From Delphinapterus leucas (Eukaryota > Chordata > Mammalia > Artiodactyla > Monodontidae): a stretch of 64,000 nucleotides of DNA. A program made the translations under genes and the position numbers. Positions 46,654 to 59,369 of the stretch are shown one piece after another (the first letter of the stretch is position 1; every line of letters begins with the position of its first letter). Under the pieces are notes generated by a model. That model was not told the DNA's origin. It ran no database searches and saw nothing but the letters and a program-made list of their open reading frames with translations. The stretch lies in assembly GCF_002288925.2 (NCBI RefSeq), contig NW_022098004.1:14580581-14644580 (forward strand), written 5' to 3'.

Positions 46654-46844
46654 CTTTCCCCCAACCAGAGGCAAAATGTGCATCTTTCCAGTCTGACAAT
46701 CCTTCACTGAGGAAACGATGAGGCAGGTGCCACAGAGAACAACCAGGCGTTCAGCCCACTTATGCAGCTGGGTCTTTCCCTTTCGTACATTATAGATGCC
46801 AGACAGAAGGATTCGATCCAGATGATCCATCTGGCATGGTTTTT
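46654..46844 (-). CDS. PHLPP2: PHLPP2 exon: N-terminal half of PH domain (residues ~139-202)
   Basis: This 191-nt exon has acceptor tcttttcag, and the first AA completes a split Glu codon. It exits GGA AAG|gtaaga. It encodes [20 protein letters not shown], then [19 protein letters not shown] and on to HILPLVGGK. The PH beta-strands and basic loop are visible. In the family this domain recruits PHLPP to PKC and membranes. Confidence 0.95.
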
Positions 46845-47129
46845 CTGAAAAGAAAAGAGTACTTCAAAAGCCACCATTAAAGTAGCATAAAAATAATGAA
46901 AGGGAAAAAGAAAGTATTACACGTTAACATTCAGCAACCCTAGTATAGATTTAGGTAACCAAGCAATAAGTATTACAAAATAAGCTCTCAGTCTTAAAAT
47001 GTTGTCCATCCCTAAGTTATATAATGGAAGCACTACAAATTGTGGTCTAGAGAACAACATGTTATTTTGGATGCCATTGTTAATCCTTCTTCCAACAGTC
47101 ATATCTCCCATGTACACAAAGACAGACAG

Positions 47130-47390
47130 AATGACAGAGTGGTTAAGATCATGGACTTGGGAGTCAGACGCTCAAACCTGAGTTTGAATCTTGGTTCTGC
47201 CACTCACTTTGTTTCATTGAACTAGATAATCTCACTGACCTTGACTTTCCTCATTTATAGAGTTTGGATCTTAATACTATCTACCTTCAGATGGTTCTTA
47301 TAAAAAATTAAGATAATGAATGTAAAATACTAAGCACAGTTTTAGATACAAAACAAGTATGGAATAAGTGACAGCCACTATTGTGCTTAG
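47130..47390 (+). mobile_element. MIR SINE
   Basis: It is a nearly full MIR order: 'gagtggttaagatcatggac', 'gaatcttggttctgccactc', 'tgactttcctcatttata' and a 3' end 'aatactaagcacag'. Sense on plus. Confidence 0.75.
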
Positions 47391-47417
47391 TCTATTCTGG
47401 AATGAAGAAATGAACAA

Positions 47418-47449
47418 CTAGTTCTGTTCACAGCTAGTTCTGTACACAG
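47418..47449 (+). repeat. 16-bp tandem duplication
   Basis: CTAGTTCTGTTCACAG is followed directly by CTAGTTCTGTACACAG, with one mismatch. It ends 8 bases before the telomere-like tract. Confidence 0.9.
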
Positions 47450-47456
47450 AACCCCC

Positions 47457-47522
47457 TAAGGGTTAGGGTTAGGGTTAGGGTTGGGGTTAGGTTTAGGTTT
47501 AGGGAATGGGGACGGTTTAGGG
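47457..47522 (+). repeat. Interstitial telomeric repeat tract
   Basis: Eight head-to-tail hexamers run from 47457 to 47504, four of them exact TTAGGG and the rest one base off (TAAGGG, TTGGGG, TTAGGT twice). A degenerate continuation to TTTAGGG follows at 47522. Unique intron sequence lies on both sides, so this is not a chromosome end. Confidence 0.92.
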
Positions 47523-48159
47523 TACTGCTGCTCTTTGTGAAGAAAAGCTTTCGGCTGATATTTCAGTCAACTATCCCAATCATGGTGGCAGAAGCAATAC
47601 ATGCATGCAAGAGCTTCTCTATTTTTTGCCACCCTTTAGAAATCTTTATATGACTGAGGTATAGTGAACAAAACAGAGCATTATGACAGAAGAGATGTTC
47701 TTGGTTAAAGCACTACTAGAAACAGACAGTAACTCTACACAGAAATGAACAGGATCAGCAACAGTACGAGGCTGTGCAAACACCAATAAACGGGGAACTG
47801 AGAAAACTGGGTTGTACTCAGTATTATTACATAATTGATTATGGAACCCTGAGCATTGCTTTGCCCTATTAACTATGTTTTTCCCATATAAAAAAAACGA
47901 AGAAATGGGCTAGCTTACTTCAAAGCTTTTAAAACTTTGTATGTTAACACCAGATGTATGGAAGAGTCATTTCTCCTTCTATTCTAGGCCAATCCTTTCA
48001 TCTCTTTTCTAAATTCCACCTTCCTTGGGGAGTTTGGTTCTTCATTCTTCTCACTCTTCAACTCCACCCTCCCTATTGTTTCTATCAAAGCTACAAAAGC
48101 ACTCAAGTTTTCTCCCATTCCTTCTCATTCTCAACAGAATTCCTTTAGTTGAGGGATTC

Positions 48160-48345
48160 TCTAATTCCTATGTGCCCAAGAATTATCTAAGAATTAGTTT
48201 AAAATGCAGAACACCAAGACCTACCCACAGAGAGTCTAATTCAGAGGGTCTGGGATGGAACATAGGAAAATGTATTTTTAACAAGTATCCCAAGTAATTT
48301 AAATGCAGATGGCCCACAGACGATATTTTAAGAAACTATAAGTTT
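48160..48345 (+). mobile_element. MER5A-like hAT relic
   Basis: The body 'gagtctaattcagagggtct' and 'aacaagtatcccaagtaatt' fits the MER5 family, more diverged than the copy at 13230. Confidence 0.55.
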
Positions 48346-48599
48346 AACCTTTTGAGGCTCTTTTCTTCTCATTTGTGCTTCTATATTAGCTATCTCTGTT
48401 ACCTCACCTTTTATTTACTCAATTTACTTCAATCTGGCTTCCACTTCCCAAAAACTACACTATTCATATGTTGATAAGGGCTTTCAAATTTCTATCTCCT
48501 GCCCCAATCTTCCCTTAGTTCTGATCTCATATATCCAACTGCCTGCTAGACATGTCCAACAGATGTCCCCATTCACCTCAAATTTACAGATTCATAGAC

Positions 48600-49020
48600 T
48601 CATAGACATAGAAGACAAACTTGCGGTTGCCAAAGGGGAAAAGGGCAGGGGGGGATAAATTTGGAATTTGGGGTTAACAGATACAGACCACTGTATCTAA
48701 AATAGATAAACAACAAGGACCTACTGTATAGAAAAGGGAACTATATTCAATATCTTATAAGAATCTGTAGTGGAAAAGTACCTGAGGGGAGTTCCCTGGT
48801 GGTCGAGTGGTTAGGATTTGGCTCTTTCACTGCCATGGCCACAGGGTTCACTCCCTGGTCAAGAAACTGAGATCCCACAAGCCACGTGGCACGGCACCCC
48901 ACCACCACCAAAATAAGTATCTCAAAAAGAATACACACACACACACACAAAACCGAATCACTTTGCTGTAAACCTGAAACATTGTAAATCAACTATACTT
49001 CAAAAAAATAAAATAAAATT
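48600..49020 (+). mobile_element. L1 3' UTR fragment split by a SINE
   Basis: 'caacaaggacctactgtata' and 'gaactatattcaatatctta' precede the SINE. An (AC)n run, 'aatcactttgctgtaaacc' and the terminal 'aatcaactatacttc' plus A-tail follow it. This is a younger L1 type than the next one. Confidence 0.8.
48787..48912 (+). mobile_element. Bov-tA-like short SINE inside L1
   Basis: It has head ggggagttccctggtggtcg and end gccacgtggcacggcacccc, placed in the L1 3' UTR. The tail is poor in A. Confidence 0.8.
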
Positions 49021-51035
49021 TTACAGATACAAAACCAGTATCAGAATAAAAATAAAGTAAAACTACCTCTATTTGAAAATATGATCTTGTATATAGAAAA
49101 TTACCTTCCTAGGTAAGCCACACCAAAAAAACACTATTATAACTAACAAATGAGTTCAGAAAGGTTGCAGGATACAAGATTTTTAAAACACCAGTTGTAT
49201 TTCTATGCACTAGAAATAAACAATTCAAAAGTGAAATTAAGAAATCAATTGCATTTTATAATAGCATCAAAAAGAATAAAATGAAAATACTACAAAACTT
49301 GTATACTGAAACTATAAAACATAGTTGTAAGAAATTATAAAAGACATAAATGAATGGAAAGACAGCCAGTGTCCCTGGGTTGAAAGACTTAATATTGTTA
49401 AGATGGCAAAACCCCCCAAATTGATTTACAGATTTAATGCAATCCCTATCAAAATTCTAGATAACTTCATGACAGAAACTGACAAACTGATCCAAAAATT
49501 CCCATAGAATGTAATGGACTCAGAACAGCTTGAACAGTTGAAAACAGGCTTTTCAACTCAAAACAATCTTGAAAAAGAAAAACAAAATTGGAGGACTCAT
49601 ATTTCTCAATTTCAAGACGTACTACAAAGTAAGGAGCTGGCATATAAAGTGCAGTTCTGATATAAGGATAGACATAAAGCAATAGAATAGAGAGTTCACC
49701 AAAAAAACCCCTACTTTATGGACAACTCATTTTTGACAAGGGTGCCAAGATAATTCAATGGGGAAGGAATAGTCTTGTCAACAAATGGTGCTGGGAATTC
49801 TGGATATCCACATGCTAAAGAAAGAAGTTGAATCCCTAACCTCACACCATATACAAAAATTAATTCAAAATGGATTATAGACCTAAACGTAAGAACTAAA
49901 ACTATAAAACTTTAAAAGAAAAGATAGGAATAAATTTTGTAAATTTAGAATAGGCAATGGTTTCTTAGATTTGACATAAAAAGCACAAGTGACGAAAAAG
50001 AAAATACAGATAAACTGGACTTTGAAAATAAAAGGCTGTGTGCTTCAACAGACACCATCAAGAAAGTGAAAAGAAGACTCACAAAACAGGAGAGAATATT
50101 TGCAAATCATATACCTAATAAGAGACTTGTATCCAAAATAAAGAACTATTACAATTCAGCAATAAAAAGACAAATAATCCCATTAAAAATTGGGCAAAGG
50201 ATTTGAACAGGTACTTCCCCAAAGAAGATATACAAAAGACCGACAAGCACATGAAAAGATGCTCAACCTCATTAGTTATTAGATAAATGTAAACGAAAAC
50301 TATGAGATACCAGTTCACACCCACTAGGATGACTATAATCAAAAAAGACAAACAATAACAAGTGTTGGCAGGAATGTAAAGAAATTAGAACCCTTCATGG
50401 TTGGGGGGATTATGAAATGGTGCGATCACTTTGGAAATCAGTCTGACAGTTCCTTAAAGCTTAAACATAGTGTCACCATATAATCTAGCAATTCTACTCC
50501 TACATCTACATCCAAGGGAACTAAAAACATATGTCCACACAAAAACTTGTACATGAATGTTCACAGTAGCATTATTCATAATAGCCAAAAAGAGGAAACA
50601 ACACAAGTGTCCATCAACTGATGAGTGGATAAACAGAATGTGGTATATGCATACAATGGAATATTATTCAGCCATGAAAAGAAATTAAGTACTGATACAT
50701 GCTACAAAATGGATGAACCTTAAAACACTATGCTGAGTACAAGAAGCCAGCCACAGAAAGCCAAGTATGTATGATTCCATTTGTATCAATTGTTCAGAAT
50801 AGGCAAATCTATATAGACAGAAAGTAGATTCATGGTTGCCAGGTGTTGTGGGAGTGGGAAATAAGGAATGGCTGCTAACAGATATGGGGGTCTCATTTTA
50901 CAGTGATAAACATGTTCTAAAATTGGATAGTGGTGATGGTTGCACAACTCTCTGAATATACTAAAAAGCACTGAATTGTACACTTTTAAAGAGTGAATTT
51001 TATGGTATGTGAATTATATCTCAGTGAAGCTGGGT
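49021..51035 (+). mobile_element. L1 LINE, 5'-truncated, ORF2 3' half
   Basis: It is a 2-kb sense L1: 'gaaagacttaatattgttaag' and 'acaaatggtgctgggaattc', then 'caaagaagatatacaaaaga', 'gtggtatatgcatacaatgg' and the end 'tgaattgtacacttttaaag'. Numerous stops make it dead. It is antisense to PHLPP2. Confidence 0.88.
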
Positions 51036-51569
51036 TTTTTTTAATCTCATCATTTTTCCGAAACTTGCTATTGCATTTATATTCCCCATCCTGGTTAACA
51101 GCATGATATATTACAAAGTTAGCTACATCAAATAAAAATGGGACTTCATTACAGCTTCTCATGCTTCCAAATTGTCTAATAGTCTCTTTTGAAGTTTACA
51201 TGAAACAGATGTTAAATCAATGGATGTACAATTCTTTGAGTCTCTCTTTCCTTGGCCTTATTTCTTTATATTTAATCTATCCATCTAAATCTATCCATCA
51301 CCACTCTCAGAAAGGAACATTCAATTTGGGGAGGATAAGTTATTTATACATGAAATAACATGCTGTTTATTATTATTTATGGAGGGTTTGCTAGATATTC
51401 AGAGTGCCTCAAGTCTCTGATCTTCTGAAAGTGGTAAAAAACAGAATGAGGAAGTTCTAATAAATGTTTGGAATGTCTAAGAGTTCTAATTAAAAAACAG
51501 ACTTATAATCTCGAAAGCCAAGGTTCTAAGTGGAAAATCAGGGATAATTTTAATTTCCCTATACATTTA

Positions 51570-52445
51570 TACTTTGAAATGTTCTATAAAGAAAATGGAT
51601 TGCTTTTATAATTAAAAAAAAAGAGCTTCGAAAACAAAGCATCAAGGACAACCCTGTAGCAATGAATACGTCTATTGCCCATAGGATAGTCTCTAAATAC
51701 CATTTTTCATTAAAATGAACCAGTCCTTAGAAAAATAATCTATTCCTGGTGTGAGTCAGATGATGAAAAGATCAAGAACTTAATGGAAAATCTAGAATGC
51801 TATCAAAGACAGTAGTTGGGTCATGTTGGAAGGACATAGAAAGCAACCTGAAAGAGCTCCCCCTAGCTGAGATGGGACAAATTGAGCATCAGAAAGAAAA
51901 ATGGCTGCAAATGAATTGAAACAAATATAAATAAGCCCATGAGCTCATGATGATAACTCAAAACAGACAATAAAAAATGAAGTCACACAGACAGATTGTG
52001 AATATAATCTGAAAGGCAAAGCAATATAGCTTCTAGAAAAGAATAAAGGGAAAGACTGTTAAATTGGACTATATCAAAATAAAATACTTCTTTTAATCAA
52101 AAGATGCCATTAAGGTTCTGGCTCTGAGTTAAACAGAGAAAGCCCACTCTACCCTGTGTCTCCCACTGAATTCACCTATAAAACCTGGACAGAATACCTG
52201 GAGCACTGGTGAACCCCAAGCAGGCTAAACTCAACGAAATTCAAGCCCAGACACTTCATAATCAAACTGCTGAAAATTAAAGACAAAGGAAAAATTTTTA
52301 AAGAAGCCAGAGAAAGATGAAGCACTATTTATATACGGGAACAACGGCTCAAATGACTGTATAAAGTGTGTGCAGGAGCTCTATCATTCCAACTGCTCTG
52401 AAAATCTAAAGCTAGTTCAAAATAAAAAGTTAAACAGACAAATAA
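51570..52445 (+). mobile_element. L1-like LINE pieces
   Basis: The clearest part is 52220-52345 ('ttcaagcccagacacttcat', 'atcaaactgctgaaaattaa'), which follows a known L1 segment. The left part is weaker. Confidence 0.5.
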
Positions 52446-52609
52446 ATAAATACTGGCTGATATATTTTGGGGTAAAAATGAAACATTTACTTACATTTAA
52501 AGAGTAAAACAGGAAACCTCAAAACAAATTTCAAACTCGCAATAGCCACCCCCCCACCCACCCAACACAAGAACACACTCTGATTTGAAGTATTTCAGTA
52601 GAAAATCTT

Positions 52610-52780
52610 GTGAAGCAGTGGTGGCTAAGCAATCCCACAATCTGGTTTCGTGACCCTGAACAAGTTCCATATTTTTAGGCCTTAGTTTCCCAAGTTTAAG
52701 ACCAAGGAGTTGGATTAGATGATCCCTAGTCTTTCCCAGTTCTCACATTTTATGGATCCCTCTTATTCTTCTAAACTGTT
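52610..52780 (+). mobile_element. MIR SINE (5' part)
   Basis: 'ctggtttcgtgaccctgaac' and 'ttaggccttagtttcccaag' are MIR motifs. The same MIR may continue at 53190-53310 beyond the inserted SINE. Confidence 0.6.
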
Positions 52781-52832
52781 TCTCCATCAACTATATGGTA
52801 GAGTACCTTAGAGGTTAAGAAGATGAGATTTA

Positions 52833-53165
52833 GGGTTTCCCTGGTGGCACAGTGGTTAAGAATCCGCCTGCCAATGTAGGGGACATGGGTTCGAGCCCTG
52901 GTCCGGGAAGATCCCACATGCCGCGGAGCAACTAAGCCTGTGCGGCACAACTACTGAGCCTGCACTCCAGAGCCCACGAGCCACAACTAAAGAAGCCCGC
53001 GCACCTAGAGCCCGTGCTCCGCAACAAGAAAAGCCACCGCAGTGAGAAGCCAGTGCACTGCAACAAAGAGTAGCCCCTGCTTGCCACAACTAGAGAAAGC
53101 CTGCGGGCAGCAACAAAGACCCAACTCAGCCAAAAATAAATAAATTAATTAATTAAAAAAAAAAA
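52833..53165 (+). mobile_element. CHR SINE, long form
   Basis: It is a full copy with poly-A tail, flanked by GAGATTTAG at 52825-52833 and 53166-53174. It is inserted in a MIR. Confidence 0.9.
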
Positions 53166-54571
53166 GAGATTTAGAACCCGTTAAGACCTCTCCAGAGTAA
53201 TAATATCTACCTACATGGTTGTAAGGATTAAATGAGAAAAGGTACATAGAGTGCTCAGCACCTTAGTACATGCTCAGCACATAGTAAGGGTATAAAACAA
53301 ATGCTAGTTGTTATAATGAAAGTTCTGCCTTAAGCCTCCTTCTTTTCCTATATTTAAGTATTATTTTCAAGATAATCTTAACAACTTCCACGGATTTAAC
53401 ACTCCCATGTACCTGACTCCCAGACTTGTATTTCCAAAGCTCCTAGTTTCACACTTCCAACTACCTGCCAGACATCTCCAACTGGATGTCTACCACCACT
53501 TACAATTAAACATGCCTGAAACCAAGTCATCACCATCCCTGCAAACCAGATCCTTCTCACAGTTCTCACAGCTCAAGTCCTGTCAGTCTCCGGAAGCCAC
53601 CCAGCCTCAAAACCTCAGAGCCAGATTTGCCTCTTAGGTTCTCTTCCTCAACTCCTTTTTTCAATCAACCATCAACACTTACTGACTATTCCTTCAAAAA
53701 GTCTCTATAGAATGATTCCTTCCCATTCCCTAGTTCAGATCCCTACTAATTCACGCCTCAATTATTATTCACTCTGGTGCCAGATTCATCTTTCTCAGGC
53801 TCACTTGGATCCCATCACTTCTGCTACCATCTGCCAAATGAAGGCTAAACTCCTGATATTGCACTCAAGGCCCAAAACAATCTGAACTCAAATTATCTGT
53901 GTGTGTGATTCACAGAACATGCACTGAAATTCCTAATACCCCACAGGAGCACAGAGTGCTCCTTTTCCTTTCTGATTACTGAAATTCTGTCGATTTTTAA
54001 AGAACCAACCCGAATACTACATCTTCAGAAAGATTTCTTTGATTCTAGAGATATCCCTGATTTTTCAGAGAAGAAAAGTGAATGGGAACTTCCTTATCGA
54101 CTATCAGAATCTATCATATAGGTATATTAAAAATAGCATTGGTATTAGCATAAGACAAAGACATCAATGTAATAGGACAGTGTCCAAAAACAGACCCCCA
54201 CCTGTATAGGAACTTAATAATAATAAAGGTAGTGCTTCAAATCAGCAGGAAAAGGATGAGCTATTTCATAAGTATTGTTGGGACAACTGGCTATCAACAG
54301 AGAAAAAAGTAAAGTTAGATCCCTACCTCATATCACATTCTAAAAATATAAAAGTACTAGAAGAAAATATAGAGTATGTTTATTTCCTAGGATAGGGAAG
54401 GAACGTAAAGGTATTAAAGGAAAAGACTGACTAAATCTGATTAAATAAAACTTCTGCACAATAAAAAACAATACGCAAAACTACAAAACAAGTTACAGGT
54501 TGGAAAAAAAATGTGTCACAAATACAGTATACAGAGGATGTATATTCAGAATATATACAAAAGTCCTTCTG

Positions 54572-54777
54572 GGGCTTCCCTGGTAGCGCAGTGGTTGAGA
54601 GTCCACCTGCCGATGCAGGGGACGCAGGTTCGTGCCCCGGTCCGGGAAGATCCCACATGCTGTGGAGCGGCTAGGCCCGTGAGCCATGGCCGCTGAGCCT
54701 GCGCGTCTTGAGCCTGTGCTCCGCAACGGAAGAGGCCACAACAGTGAGAGGCCCGCGTACCACACACACACACAAAA
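54572..54777 (+). mobile_element. CHR SINE, short form
   Basis: It is flanked by the perfect 13-bp duplication AAAAGTCCTTCTG at 54559-54571 and 54778-54790. The tail holds a short (CA)n run. Confidence 0.93.
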
Positions 54778-55130
54778 AAAAGTCCTTCTGATCAATATGA
54801 AAAAGGATAAACAACAGAAATATCAAGGGTTAATTCAAAGGAGAAGAAAACTTAAAGATCAATGTAAATATGACACAATATTCAACCATACTAGTAATCA
54901 GAAAAACAAAATCAAAACAACAAGACCAACATTTAATCCATTAGAGTAGTATAAGTTTTAAATGCTAATAATATTAAAAGGTGATATTGTGAGCAAAGAG
55001 GTACTCTGATATACTGATGGGATATACATTCGTTTTGCAGTAGTAACTATTAGTATTTTAAATGAGAATAAATATCCTATGACCCAATAACTTCATGTTT
55101 AGAGATTTACCCTGAAGAAACATAGGTGCA

Positions 55131-55512
55131 GGGACTTCCCTGGTGGCGCAGTAGTTAAGAATCCGCCTGCCAATGCAGGGGACATGGGTTCGAGCCCTGG
55201 TCTGGGAAGATCCCACATGCCGTGGAGCAACAAAGCCCGTGCGCCACAACTACTGAGGCTGTGCTCTAGAGCCTGCAAGCCACAATGACTGAGCCCATGA
55301 GCCACAACTACTGAAGCCCGTGCACCTAGAGCCCGTGCTCCACAACAAGAGAAGGCACTGCAATGAGAAGCCTGCACACTGCAACAAAGAGTAGCCCCTG
55401 CTCACCGCAACTAGAGAAAGCCCGTGCACAGCAACGAAGACCCTATTCAGTCAAAAATAAATAAATTTTTAAAAATAAATAAAATAAAAATTCTGATTAC
55501 ATCATTAAAAAA
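55131..55512 (+). mobile_element. CHR SINE, long form
   Basis: It is flanked by AAGAAACATAGGTGCA (55115-55130) and AAGAAACACAGGTGCA (55513-55528). It has a long A-rich tail with aaataaat units. Confidence 0.92.
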
Positions 55513-57204
55513 AAGAAACACAGGTGCACAAAGATGCAATTTTACTACAGTGCTATTTGTAATAGTCCATCACTAGGGAAATTGTTATATAAACTATAAT
55601 ACATACATGACATCCAATAGTACGCAACATAAAGAAATGCATATAGAAGATAGTTAAGAAAAGACCTCCAAAACACTGTTGGGAGAAAAAAAGGATGAAG
55701 ACTAACACCAAATGACAGCATTTATGTAAACAAAATATATTTCTGCAAATACACATTAGATAGGAATAAAAGTTAGAAAATTCTCAACGGGTATATACCA
55801 AGTTGATTATTACATCATAATTATCACATTATATATCACTGCTTAATAGATAACCACTATCGGTATATACTTGTATTAACTCAAAAATTCTACTTGTAGG
55901 AATCACTTCCTCCCTCTACCCCAGAGGTCAGCCATTCTCTTCACTTTTATAATAGTAATTTCCTTGTTTTCTTTATGTTTTTGCTACTCATGTATTAGTT
56001 ATAGCAATTTTTAACTACTGTAACAAAAAGAATATACTGGCCCAAACACAAGATAAATGTAATTCTCTGCTAGGGTGGGCAGTCTGGGTTCCCAGGGGTC
56101 AACTCTGTCGAGAAACTCCAGCTGATGGTGGCTCTGCCATTTTCAACACATGACTTCAATATTGCTCTTGATGACTGCCTGCCTACCCTACAGAAGAGGA
56201 AAAGAGCAAGAAGTATGCATGGGAGGCTTTAGGAACCAGGTATGAAAGTGGCACACAACAATTCCACTCCATACCACTTTAGAAAGTTTTGTCACAGGTG
56301 CACACCAAACTGCACAAAAGACTGAGAAATGAGATGTAGCTGGGCAGTCATGGGCCCACCTCTAAGTCTTATTATGGAGGAAGGAAAGAGCAGCTTTGGA
56401 TGGACAGAGAGTGGTACTGTCACACATCTCTAAACAATACGGCTGAGTTTTGCCTGTTTTCGAACTTTAAATGAATGGAAACATACTATATATGCAATTC
56501 TTTTGTATCTGGTTTCTTTTGTTTGTGTTTATGCTCCTTGGATGAAGCTGTCTCAAACAACGTGTACAGAGAATACCAAACAGAAAGAAATGCTCAGGCT
56601 GGGTGCTATGCTACCTGAGCTATTCAACCCCAGAACTACAACATCACTAGCAAATCACACCTTCTAGATGCCACTTCCTCTTACATAATAAGGAGTTGAT
56701 TAATGGGCTCTCTTAATCTCTGTGACTGATCATGCTACCCACTCATCTTTAGTTACATATGTTATTTCAAGGCTTTTATATCATGAATCTGTACTGAGTC
56801 ACTCCACTCAGTTTCCCCCAGCACCCCCCCAGAAAGACTGATAACTAGCATTTGCACAATGGCCCCTGAAGTACCGGAGACGTTTCATATCTAGCAAACA
56901 AAGCAAAACACTGGTTTGAACTTAGGCCCTCTGACCCTGGCCTCATTAACAGTACATGCTAAGCTAACGCACCAAAGACTCTATGCAAGAAATATTGAAA
57001 GCTGATTGCTAAGCTATTTGCTTCAAAAAGAATACTTCAAATTCTTTACAACTCCTCTCTTCAAAAGGAGAGGCCTAAAAAAAAAGAGGTGAGGGCTATT
57101 TCCCTTCTCTATATAGTGTGGGCTGTATTTGGTGACTCAATTCTAATAGAAAGTGGTGAAAACAATGGTGACTTATGAGGCTAGGTCATAAAAAACACTG
57201 AAGC

Positions 57205-57290
57205 CTGTGTGTTGTGTGTATGTGTGTGTGTGTGTTATGTGTTTGCATGCACATGCATGCATGCACTCATGTGAATGTGTGTGTTTCTCA
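57205..57290 (+). repeat. (TG)n with GCATGC units
   Basis: An impure TG microsatellite runs into alternating gcatgcacatgcatgcatgc and back to TG. It is almost all alternating purine-pyrimidine, so Z-DNA formation is plausible. Confidence 0.8.
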
Positions 57291-57584
57291 TCACTGGGGG
57301 CAGCTAGCTGCTACATCGTGAAGACTCTTAAGCAGCCCTAGAGAAGGGTTCACATAGCGAGCAACTGAGATCTCCTGCCAAAAACTGGTGAGAAACTGGG
57401 GCCTTCTACCAACAGCCACATGAGTGAGCCATGTTAGAAGTGAATCTTCCAGCCCCACTCAAGCCTTCAGATGACTGCAGCTTCAGCCAATATAATGAGT
57501 ACTATCTCACTGAGACTCAACCCAAAACCATCCAGCTAATTCCTCCTAGATTTCTGACCCATAGAAACTGTATGATATAATATC

Positions 57585-57725
57585 GGGACTTCCTTGGCAG
57601 TCCAGAGGTTAAGACTCCGTGCTACCACTGCAGGGGGCATGGGTTTGATCCCTGGTCGGAGAACTAAGAGCCCACACGCTGCGCATGGCGCGGCCAAAAA
57701 ATAAAAATAAATTTAAAAATAAATA
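57585..57725 (+). mobile_element. Bov-tA-like short SINE
   Basis: It has head gggacttccttggcagtcca, B box gggtttgatccct, end catggcgcggcc and poly-A. It is inserted in the MaLR-like LTR. Confidence 0.85.
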
Positions 57726-57754
57726 TTTAATATCATTTTAAGTCACTAAATTTT

Positions 57755-58088
57755 TTTTTTTTTTTTTGGCTGAATTGGGTCTCCACTGCTGTGCGTGGGC
57801 TTTCTCTAGTTGCAGCAAGCAGGGCCTACTCTTCGTTGCAGTGCATGGGCTTCTCACTGAGGTGGCTTCTCTTGTTGCAAAGCATGGGCTCTAGGTGCAT
57901 GGGCTTCAGTAGTTGCAGCATGTGGGCTCAGTAGTTGTGGCTCGCGGACTCTAGAGCACAGTCTCAGTAGTTGTGGTGCATGGGCTTAGCCGCTCCGCAA
58001 CATGTGGGATCTTCCCAGACCAGGGATCAAACCCGCGTCCCCTGCATTGGCAGGTGGATTCTTAACCACTGCGCCACCAGGGAAGTCC
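57755..58088 (-). mobile_element. CHR SINE, long form
   Basis: This antisense copy is flanked by TAAGTCACTAAATTTT at 57739-57754 and 58089-58104, both parts of the LTR. Confidence 0.92.
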
Positions 58089-58384
58089 TAAGTCACTAAA
58101 TTTTGAGGCAATTTGTTACACAGCCAACAGAAAATACCCTTATCTATCTATCTACCTACACAAACATACATACTTTTTTTAACCTTTTATTTCTGGTGCC
58201 ATATACATATATTGCCTATTTTCAAAAGTAACTAGCTTTAAAAACCTCTTTCTCAAATGTAATTTTCTCACTCAAATCATACTAGCTTCTCTGAATTAAA
58301 AGAGCTCACTTTTGTAAATGTTCTCTGTTAATGACTCCCCCACCCCCGCAAATATAGTAAGTACTACGAACTGGTACTCTTTTT

Positions 58385-58698
58385 TTTTTTTTTTAATTTA
58401 TTTATTTTTGGCTACGTTGGGTCTTTGCTGCTGCACATGGGCTTTCTCTAGTTGCGTGAGCGGGGGCTACTCTTCCTTGTGGTGCGCGGGCTTCTCATTG
58501 CGGTGGCTTCTCTTGTTGCGGAGCACAGGCTCTAGGCATGTGGGCTGCAGCAGTTGTGGCTCACGGGCTCTAGAGCGCAGCCTCAGTAGTTGCAGCGCAC
58601 GGACTTAGCTGCTCCACGGCATGTGGGATCTTCCCGGATCGTGTCCCCTGTACTGGCAGGTGGATTCTTAACCACTGTGCCACCAGGGAAGCTCCCCA
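58385..58698 (-). mobile_element. CHR SINE, long form
   Basis: This antisense copy is flanked by AACTGGTACTCTTTTT at 58369-58384, with AACTGGTACTCTTTTT again at 58699-58714. A small deletion removes part of the B-box side (ccggatcgtgtcccc). Confidence 0.92.
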
Positions 58699-59369
58699 AA
58701 CTGGTACTCTTTTTGACTTTACTGGAAATATCCTCTTAAGGGAATATTAAGATCCTAGGCATGCTACAATTTATCAGGTGTTATTAATAAATTAATGCAA
58801 TCATGCCAACTGTTGTGTTATAACTGACTTCAAATGCAATCTCACTGGTTATAAAGGAGCTCGCCAGCATCTCAAGGCTCAACTTTCATCCCAGAATGAA
58901 AACATGGAGTGAAGAACTTATGTGCAACCACATATAAAGAGCATGTTACTATCCAAGATTTATTGTTATTTTTTAACCAAGCTTTACAGTAATAGATCGG
59001 TTGTGTTCCTCAAATTAGTCTTAAAAGATTTTCCTCAGATTTAACATCAACCTAGCAACTATTCTCCCTCCATGAACTAACAAAGGAGAGAAATGAATGG
59101 AAATAAAATAAAATGAAACCAACTTTTAAGGGACATGTCAGAAAATATTGTTGTGGTGAAAAATTATAAATAAAATCTTTTGTGAAGTGCATTTAATAAA
59201 ACTGGCTTGTGACATGTCTCACAAGAGTTCAGATTAAATCAATAATTTGAGGAATGAGAGCAGGAAATCTTAGTAAATGGTTATGCCTACATACACTAAT
59301 AACTTAGTTACTAGTTCAACTGTTTGATAAATGGGTCATATTAACTCAAAACTGTTAGGTGTTAAATAG

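Larger units (their letters stand above)
54100..55790 (+). mobile_element. Old L1 LINE, split by two SINEs
   Basis: 'gtccaaaaacagacccccacc', 'tgggacaactggctatcaac', 'tcaaccatactagtaatcag' and 'aatagtccatcactagggaa' are ordered sense L1 ORF2 landmarks across 1.7 kb. Confidence 0.7.
57030..58135 (+). mobile_element. MaLR-like LTR split by two SINEs
   Basis: 'gatctcctgccaaaaactgg' and 'gccacatgagtgagccatg' are followed by 'tttctgacccatagaaactg' and, after the SINEs, 'tttgaggcaatttgttacacag'. This is the order seen in MLT-type solo LTRs. No internal retroviral genes are present. Confidence 0.6.

Noticed and set aside
47457..47522. True telomere or chromosome end
   Set aside because: The tract is only about 50-65 bases, degenerate, and has unique gene sequence on both sides.
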